In this document: positions 59,221-64,000 of the stretch, in pieces | How the letters are laid out: every line of letters starts with the position of its first letter | How positions within the stretch are numbered: position 1 is the stretch's first letter | Source of the DNA: Bradyrhizobium sp. AUGA SZCCT0283 | GTDB taxonomy: Bacteria > Pseudomonadota > Alphaproteobacteria > Rhizobiales > Xanthobacteraceae | Assembly: GCF_018130385.1 (NCBI RefSeq) | Contig: NZ_JAFCLU010000011.1 | Coordinates: forward strand, 62,001-126,000 | DNA: 64,000 nt | Direction of reading: 5' to 3' | Program-made: the position numbers and the translations under genes | The notes under the pieces: generated by a model | What the model was told of the DNA's origin: nothing | Database searches by the model: none | The model's input: the letters and a program-made list of their open reading frames with translations, nothing else

Positions 59221-60375
59221 ATGCTGGAGCGCACAAAGGTGCAAAGCCCGTTCTACACCAGCGAACACGAAGCCTTCCGCGACGTGATGCGCCGCTTCGT
59301 GGCGCGCGAGATCGAGCCTTACGCCCACGAATGGGACGAGGCCGGCGAGTTTCCGCGCGAGCTTTATCGGAAAGCGTCCGAGATCGGGCTGCTCGGGCTC
59401 GGCTTCCCGGAAGAATATGGCGGCGTCGCCGCCGACCAGTTCATGAAGATCGTGGCGTCGCAGGAGCTGGCGCGCGCCGGCGCGGGCGGGATCAGTGCGA
59501 GCCTGATGAGCCATACCATCGGTTCGCCGCCGATCGCGCGGGCCGCACGCCCTGAGGTCAAGGCGCGGGTGCTGCCGCAGGTGCTGGCGGGTGAGAAGAT
59601 TTCCGCGCTCGCGATTACCGAGCCGAGCGGCGGCTCGGATGTGGCCAACCTCCGCACCAAGGCGCGGCGTGATGGCGACCATTACGTCGTCAGCGGCGAA
59701 AAGACTTTTATCACCTCGGGCATGCGGGCGGATTATCTGACGGTCGCGGTGCGCACCGGCGGCGAGGGGCCGGGTGGCGTGAGCATGCTGCTGATCGAGG
59801 GCGACACGCCGGGCCTGTCGCGCACGAAACTGAAAAAGATGGGCTGGTGGGCGTCGGACACCGCCACGCTGCATTTCGACGAGTGCCGTGTGCCGACCGA
59901 AAACCTGATCGGTGAGGAGGGCCAAGGCTTCAAGATCATCATGCACAATTTCAACAGCGAGCGCATGGGCATGGCGGCGAGCTGCACGGCCTATGCCCGC
60001 GTCTGCGTCGAGGAGGCCATCGCCTACGCCAGGGAGCGCAAGACGTTTGGCAAGCCGATCGCGCAGCACCAGGTGATCCGCCACAAGCTGGTCGACATGG
60101 CGCAGAAGGTCGCGGCGTCGCAGGCGATGCTGGAAATGCTGGCTTGGCGGCTCGGTCAGGGCGAGAGCCCGGTCGCCGAAATCTGCATGATGAAGAACCA
60201 GGCGACCCAGACCATGGCGTTCTGCGCCTCCGAGGCCGTGCAGATCTTTGGCGGCGCCGGCTTCATGCGCGGCGTCAAGGTCGAGCGCATCTACCGCGAG
60301 GTCAAGGTCAACGCCATCGGCGGCGGTACCGAGGAGATCATGAAGGATCTCGCGTCGAGGCAGATGGGGTTGTGA
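59221..60375 (+). CDS. Acyl-CoA dehydrogenase 1
   Basis: 384-residue FAD enzyme of the ACAD family. Motifs include EIEPYAHEWDEAGEFPRELY, GLGFPEEYGGV, the flavin stretch LAITEPSGGSDVANLRTKA, VSGEKTFITSG, MGWWASDTATLHFDECRVP and the C-terminal QIFGGAGFMRGVKVERIYREVKVNAIGGGTEEIM with its substrate-binding Arg/Glu region. The catalytic base Glu is in the last segment (GGGTEEIM). The first of two adjacent dehydrogenases in the cluster; GGGGAGGAAACC precedes the ATG. Both halves of the gene look intact. Confidence 0.95.
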   Translation: MLERTKVQSPFYTSEHEAFRDVMRRFVAREIEPYAHEWDEAGEFPRELYRKASEIGLLGLGFPEEYGGVAADQFMKIVASQELARAGAGGISASLMSHTIGSPPIARAARPEVKARVLPQVLAGEKISALAITEPSGGSDVANLRTKARRDGDHYVVSGEKTFITSGMRADYLTVAVRTGGEGPGGVSMLLIEGDTPGLSRTKLKKMGWWASDTATLHFDECRVPTENLIGEEGQGFKIIMHNFNSERMGMAASCTAYARVCVEEAIAYARERKTFGKPIAQHQVIRHKLVDMAQKVAASQAMLEMLAWRLGQGESPVAEICMMKNQATQTMAFCASEAVQIFGGAGFMRGVKVERIYREVKVNAIGGGTEEIMKDLASRQMGL

Positions 60376-60395
60376 GTTCGGATCTGTCAATTTGC

Positions 60396-60500
60396 GTCAT
60401 TCCGGGGCGGCGCGAAGCGACGAGCCCGGAATCCATCGAGCTGCAAGTGTTGTGGCGCAATGGATTCCGGGCTCAGCCCGTTGGGCTGCCCCGGAATGAA
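60396..60500. repeat. Dispersed palindromic element (CATTCCGGGGC type), copy 2
   Basis: Ends CGTCATTCCGGGGCGGCGCG and GCTGCCCCGGAATGAA, inner arms AGCCCGGAATCCAT / ATGGATTCCGGGCT. It lies between two acyl-CoA dehydrogenase genes and supplies the sequence just before the second ribosome site. Same family as 2739-2830. Confidence 0.78.
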
Positions 60501-60505
60501 GAAGG

Positions 60506-61672
60506 ATGAATGAAACGATGCTCTTCACCGCCGACCACGACGAACCCCGTCGGGCCTTGCAAAAGTTCATCGCCGCCGAGATCAATCCTTTCGTCGACGA
60601 ATGGGAGAACAACGGCATCTTCCCCGCGCATGAGCTGTTCAAGAAGCTCGGCGATCTCGGCTTTCTCGGCCTCAACAAGCCGGTCGAATTCGGCGGCCAA
60701 GGGCTCGATTACTCCTACGCGCTGATGATGGCCGAAGAGCTCGGCGCCATCACCTGCGGCGGCGTGCCGATGGCGATCGGGGTGCAGACCGACATGGCAA
60801 CGCCGGCGCTGGCGCGGTTCGGCTCGGACGAGGTGCGCCGCGAGTTTCTGGCGCCCGCGATTGCCGGCGACGCGGTGGCCTGCATCGGCGTCTCCGAGCC
60901 GGGCGCCGGCTCCGATGTCGCCTCGATCAAGACAAGTGCGCGCTCCGATGGCGACGACTACGTCATCAACGGCGGCAAGATGTGGATCACCAATGGCGTG
61001 CAGGCCGACTGGATCTGCCTGCTCGCCAATACCAGCGACGACCAGGTCCATCGCAACAAGTCGCTGATCTGCGTGCCGATGAAGAGCAAGGGCGTGCAGG
61101 TCGCGCGCAAGCTCGACAAGATGGGGATGCGCTCTTCCGACACCGCGCAGATCTTCTTCGACAATGTGCGGGTGCCCAAGCGCAACCGGATCGGCGAGGA
61201 GGGCAAGGGTTTTACCTACCAGATGGTGCAGTTCCAGGAAGAGCGGCTGTGGGGCGCGGCCGCCTGCCTCAAGGCGCATGAGTTCATCATATCAGAGACC
61301 ATCGAATATACCCGCAACCGAAAAGCGTTCGGAAAGTCGATCCTCGACAACCAGACCGTCCATTTCAAGCTGGCGGAGATGCAGACCGAGGTCGAACTCT
61401 TGCGCGCGCTGATCTACCGCGCCGCCGAGGCGCTGGTCGCGGGCGAGGACGTGACGCGGCTCGCCACCATGGCCAAGCTGAAGGCAGGGCGTCTGGGCCG
61501 CGAGCTCACCGATGCCTGCCTGCAGTTCTGGGGCGGTATGGGCTTTATGAACGAGACGCCGGTGAGTCGGGCCTATCGCGACAGCCGCCTGACCTCGATC
61601 GGCGGCGGCGCTGATGAGGTGATGCTGACGGTGTTGTGCAAGATGATGGGCACACTGCCGAAAAACCAATAA
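60506..61672 (+). CDS. Acyl-CoA dehydrogenase 2
   Basis: 388-residue ACAD-family dehydrogenase, about as distant from acyl-CoA dehydrogenase 1 as two different subfamilies. Motifs: EINPFVDEWENNGIFPAHELFKKLGDLGFLGLN, CIGVSEPGAGSDVASIKTSA, NGGKMWITNG, KLDKMGMRSSDTAQIFFDNVRVP, YTRNRKAFGKSILDNQ and LQFWGGMGFMNETPVSRAYRDSRLTSIGGGADEVML. The ATG at 60506 is used; ATG 60518 (MLFTADHDE) has better spacing to GAAGGA and may be the real start. The preceding repeat element replaced the normal intergenic DNA, so expression may be reduced or independent. Confidence 0.94.
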   Translation: MNETMLFTADHDEPRRALQKFIAAEINPFVDEWENNGIFPAHELFKKLGDLGFLGLNKPVEFGGQGLDYSYALMMAEELGAITCGGVPMAIGVQTDMATPALARFGSDEVRREFLAPAIAGDAVACIGVSEPGAGSDVASIKTSARSDGDDYVINGGKMWITNGVQADWICLLANTSDDQVHRNKSLICVPMKSKGVQVARKLDKMGMRSSDTAQIFFDNVRVPKRNRIGEEGKGFTYQMVQFQEERLWGAAACLKAHEFIISETIEYTRNRKAFGKSILDNQTVHFKLAEMQTEVELLRALIYRAAEALVAGEDVTRLATMAKLKAGRLGRELTDACLQFWGGMGFMNETPVSRAYRDSRLTSIGGGADEVMLTVLCKMMGTLPKNQ

Positions 61673-61704
61673 GAAGCGATCGGAAGCTACGAAGGGAACG
61701 CCAG

Positions 61705-62361
61705 ATGATCACGCTCTATCACTGCGACGGCGCGCGCTCGTTTCGTCCGCTCTGGATGCTGGAAGAGATGGGGCTGCCGTATGAGCTGAAAATGCTGCCG
61801 TTCCCGCCGCGGGTGTTCGCCAAGGAATATCTCGCGATCAATCCGCTCGGCACCATTCCGTTCATGGTCGACGGCGAGACCAGGATGACGGAGTCGTCCG
61901 GAATCTGTCATTACCTCGGGACCAAATACGGACCGACGCCGCTGGTGGTAGGGCAGGACGATCCGGCTTATGGCGCGTTCCTGAACTGGATGTATTTCAG
62001 CGACGCCACGCTGACCTTTCCGCAAACGCTGGTGCTGAGATACAGCCAGCTCGAGCCGGAGGAACGCCGCAACCCGCAGGTGGCCGGCGATTATGCCAAA
62101 TGGTTCCTCGGCCGGCTGCGCGCTGTCGAGGCAGCCACTGCGAACGCGGAATTCCTCTGTGCCGGCCGTTTTACCGCCGCCGATATCGTCAACGGCTATG
62201 CATTGCGGCTGGCCGGCAATATCGGTCTCGCGAAGGATTTTGGCCCCAATGTTGCCGCCTATTGGGCCCGGTTGCAGGAACGTGACGGGTACAAGCGCGC
62301 CGTTGCGGCGGAACGCAAGGCCGGCGTCGAGCAGAATGTGGCGCCACGGATCCGGGCCTGA
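61705..62361 (+). CDS. Glutathione S-transferase family protein
   Basis: 218-residue GST: thioredoxin-fold N-terminal domain (MITLYHCDGARSFRPLWMLEEMGLPYELKML, cis-Pro in NPLGTIPFMVDGETRMTESSGICHYLG) and an all-helical C-terminal domain (CAGRFTAADIVNGYALRLAGN). The serine/cysteine catalytic position is SFRP near residue 12, as in many bacterial GSTs. It follows acyl-CoA dehydrogenase 2 by 32 bases and is probably cotranscribed. Its role may be isomerisation or detoxification of a reactive acyl intermediate. Confidence 0.92.
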   Translation: MITLYHCDGARSFRPLWMLEEMGLPYELKMLPFPPRVFAKEYLAINPLGTIPFMVDGETRMTESSGICHYLGTKYGPTPLVVGQDDPAYGAFLNWMYFSDATLTFPQTLVLRYSQLEPEERRNPQVAGDYAKWFLGRLRAVEAATANAEFLCAGRFTAADIVNGYALRLAGNIGLAKDFGPNVAAYWARLQERDGYKRAVAAERKAGVEQNVAPRIRA

Positions 62362-62476
62362 AGAGGGGCCGATCCGGGCCTTCGAATTAACCTTTTCCAG
62401 TCGGTGACAGACACCGAATTTCCGCTATGGTTGACCCCATCGCAGCGGCCAGAGAGCCGCGCGAGGAGGACGAACC

Positions 62477-63298
62477 ATGGACGATGTCGGCCGCAAATCG
62501 GGCCACCTGATGCTGATCACTCCGGAGCGCGTGTTCTACGCCGGCCTGCTCGGCCGGCCCCGGCAACGCTGCTCGGGCGGGTTCAACATCTATGTCGCGC
62601 TTGAGGGCGGTCTCTGGCTCACCACCGCCGATGGTCGTGAAACCCATGGCGAAATGGTCGCCCTGTTGCCGAACATCAGGCACACCATCGCCAGCGATTA
62701 TCGTTCGGTGCTCAGCGTCGTAATCGAGCCGGAGAGCGTTCGCCCCGGTGCGCTGGAAGATCTCGCCGGGCGCCTCGCCGGCCCTGAAGGCGAAGCTTTC
62801 ACCAGCCGCATCCGCGCTGCCTATCGCGAACTGCGCGAACATCACGCAGGCGACGAGTTCTCCAGCGCCGAATTCGATCTCCTGTGTCTTGGCGAGGCCC
62901 TGCCGCAGCGCATGCTCGATCCGCGCGTGGCGCGCGCGATTCTGCAGATCGGAAAATTCTCCGGCGAGCCGGTGACGGCGGCGAGTTGCGCCGCGGAGGC
63001 CGGCCTGTCGCCTTCGCGCTTCCTGCACCTGTTCAAGGAAGAGACCGGAATTTCCTTCCGCTCGTTCCGCGCCTGGAAACGGGCGCGGCATCTGCTGCAT
63101 TTCGCCAACCAGGACATCAACCTCGCGCATCTCGCGCAGGATATCGGCTATCCCGACTCCACGCATTTCAGCCACTCGATCCGCCGCTTCTATGGCTTGA
63201 AGCCGCGCGCGATCTTTTCAGGTTCGCGCGATCTGGCGATCTACAGCCACCGCCATGCCGCCGCCGGCAATAGCGGGTGGACGCAAGAAGCCGGCTGA
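62477..63298 (+). CDS. AraC-family transcriptional regulator
   Basis: 273-residue regulator with an N-terminal cupin-like sensing domain (YVALEGGLWLTTADGRETHGEMVALLPNIRHTI) and a C-terminal AraC-type double HTH at about residues 170-260 (EPVTAASCAAEAGLSPSRFLHLFKEETGISFRSFRAWKRARHLLHFANQDINLAHLAQDIGYPDSTHFSHSIRRFYGLKP). The ATG at 62477 has GAGGAGGA upstream. It lies between the GST gene and the beta-keto acid cleavage gene, all on the plus strand, and is a likely local activator of the catabolic cluster. Confidence 0.94.
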   Translation: MDDVGRKSGHLMLITPERVFYAGLLGRPRQRCSGGFNIYVALEGGLWLTTADGRETHGEMVALLPNIRHTIASDYRSVLSVVIEPESVRPGALEDLAGRLAGPEGEAFTSRIRAAYRELREHHAGDEFSSAEFDLLCLGEALPQRMLDPRVARAILQIGKFSGEPVTAASCAAEAGLSPSRFLHLFKEETGISFRSFRAWKRARHLLHFANQDINLAHLAQDIGYPDSTHFSHSIRRFYGLKPRAIFSGSRDLAIYSHRHAAAGNSGWTQEAG

Positions 63299-63364
63299 TG
63301 CGGGACGCATGATCGCGCTGGATATTTTCGCTACTCCTCGCGTCTCGCAATCGAAGGCTGATCC

Positions 63365-64000
63365 ATGGGCGACAAGGCCGTCATTACCTGCGCGCTGAAC
63401 GGCGTGCTGACCGATCCGAAGCAGCACAATGTGCCTGTCACGCCGGAGCAGATGGCGCGCGAGGCCAAGGCCGCGTTCAACGCCGGCGCCAGCATCATGC
63501 ATGTCCATCTGCGCCAGCAGGAGCCGAACAAGGGCCATCTGCCGTCCTGGGACGTCAGCGTCAGCAAGGAAGTTCAGCAGGCGATCCGCGAGGCTTGTCC
63601 CGGCGTCATCATCAACCACACCACCGGCACCTCGGGTCCGAAATATCAGGGCGCGCTCGATTGCGTGCGCGAGACGAGGCCTGAGATCGCGGCCTGCAAC
63701 GCAGGTTCGCTGAATTATCTGAAGGTGAAGTCCGACAACACCTGGGCCTGGCCGCCAATGATGTTCGATAACGCCGTCGAGAAGGTGCAGGACTATCTCG
63801 ACGTCATGAAGGAAGCGGGTACGATTCCCGAGTTCGAATGCTTTGACGTCGGCATCGTGCGCTGCGTCGGCATGTACCGGCAGACCGGCATGTATTCCGG
63901 CCCGCTCGAATATAACTTCGTGATGGGCGTCGCCTCCGGCATGCCGGCGGATCCGGACCTGCTGCCGATCCTGTTGAAGCTGAAACTGCCGGAAGCGCAT
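63365..64000 (+). CDS. Beta-keto acid cleavage enzyme (BKACE/DUF849), partial
   Basis: First 212 codons of a BKACE-family protein; the frame is open to the window end, so the gene continues beyond it. MGDKAVITCALNGVLTDPKQHNVPVTPEQMAREAKAAFNAGASIMHVHLRQ contains the zinc-binding pair His46 and His48 as in the 3-keto-5-aminohexanoate cleavage enzyme. The segment where that enzyme has a catalytic Glu reads Asn-Gly-Val-Leu here, suggesting a different subfamily and substrate. Members condense a beta-keto acid with acetyl-CoA to give acetoacetate and a new CoA ester. The start ATG at 63365 follows GGCTGATCC without a strong ribosome site. Cluster context is acyl-CoA catabolism. Confidence 0.9.
   Translation, partial: MGDKAVITCALNGVLTDPKQHNVPVTPEQMAREAKAAFNAGASIMHVHLRQQEPNKGHLPSWDVSVSKEVQQAIREACPGVIINHTTGTSGPKYQGALDCVRETRPEIAACNAGSLNYLKVKSDNTWAWPPMMFDNAVEKVQDYLDVMKEAGTIPEFECFDVGIVRCVGMYRQTGMYSGPLEYNFVMGVASGMPADPDLLPILLKLKLPEAH

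Noticed and set aside
59206..60390. A 394-codon minus-strand frame opposite acyl-CoA dehydrogenase 1
   Set aside because: Antisense to a complete ACAD with conserved motifs; no recognisable domain.
63218..64000. A minus-strand open frame at the window end
   Set aside because: It is antisense to the BKACE gene, whose plus-strand translation has clear family motifs.

Overview
The window is 64 kb of high-GC chromosome from an alphaproteobacterium, most likely Bradyrhizobium or a close relative in the Nitrobacteraceae. This rests on the gene content (acdR/acdS, an hppD/fumarylacetoacetase tyrosine pair, a CoxSLM-type molybdo-hydroxylase, TRAP and Bug-type transporters), on stress promoters of the alphaproteobacterial EcfG type (GGAAC-N17-GTT), and on many dispersed intergenic palindromes of kinds I associate with Bradyrhizobium genomes. 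No phage, plasmid or CRISPR locus is present. Mobile DNA is limited to two decayed transposase fragments.

Layout. 0-2.8 kb: end of fumarylacetoacetase, a DUF1272 zinc protein, and an Lrp-type regulator divergent from hppD, with a perfect FNR/FixK box between them. 2.8-7.9 kb: an AMACR-like CoA enzyme and a CoxM/CoxL/CoxS-like hydroxylase. 8.3-10.4 kb: a chemoreceptor. 10.4-14.7 kb: a less orderly accessory patch with a stress-type DUF3175 gene, an IS5 remnant, a large patatin-like lipase and a small membrane protein. 15.2-19.4 kb: a trehalose module (MFS transporter, otsB, otsA) with an EcfG-type promoter before the MFS-otsB unit and another before otsA. 19.5-24 kb: secreted protein, tRNA-Ser(GGA), double-hotdog thioesterase, dgoA-dgoK galactonate genes and a Bug/TctC binding protein.

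24-34.2 kb: two paralogous VCBS-repeat exoproteins (863 and 1782 aa) on the minus strand, with a FecR-domain protein and a TPR protein divergent from them. The pair arose by duplication of a segment that included the neighbouring tctC: a 66-bp tctC 3' tail is left between them, and it differs from the parent only at synonymous positions. 34.2-37.7 kb: a tctC pseudogene and a complete dctPQM TRAP operon. 37.7-44.5 kb: GT87 membrane protein, secreted S1C protease, IS481 remnant, small hypotheticals, and acdR/acdS. 44.6-49.5 kb: a MoxR ATPase, CoxE-like VWA protein and RecQ helicase in one tight minus-strand run, and a HAD hydrolase. 49.6-57.4 kb: secreted trypsin-like protease, ADP-forming acyl-CoA synthetase, a Gram-negative class GN sortase with its single LPKTA/VIT/VWA substrate and a divergent HTH gene, and a cold-shock protein with a clear terminator. 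57.5-64 kb: an acyl-CoA catabolic cluster (AMP-forming ligase, two acyl-CoA dehydrogenases, GST, AraC regulator, beta-keto acid cleavage enzyme cut by the window edge).

The most interesting systems are the sortase/substrate pair, the VCBS duplication with a cysteine gradient in one copy and a His-rich, RTX-bearing tail in the other, the three EcfG-type stress promoters, and the MoxR-CoxE-RecQ operon. Gene calls rest on recognised family motifs read from the translations. No database search was possible.
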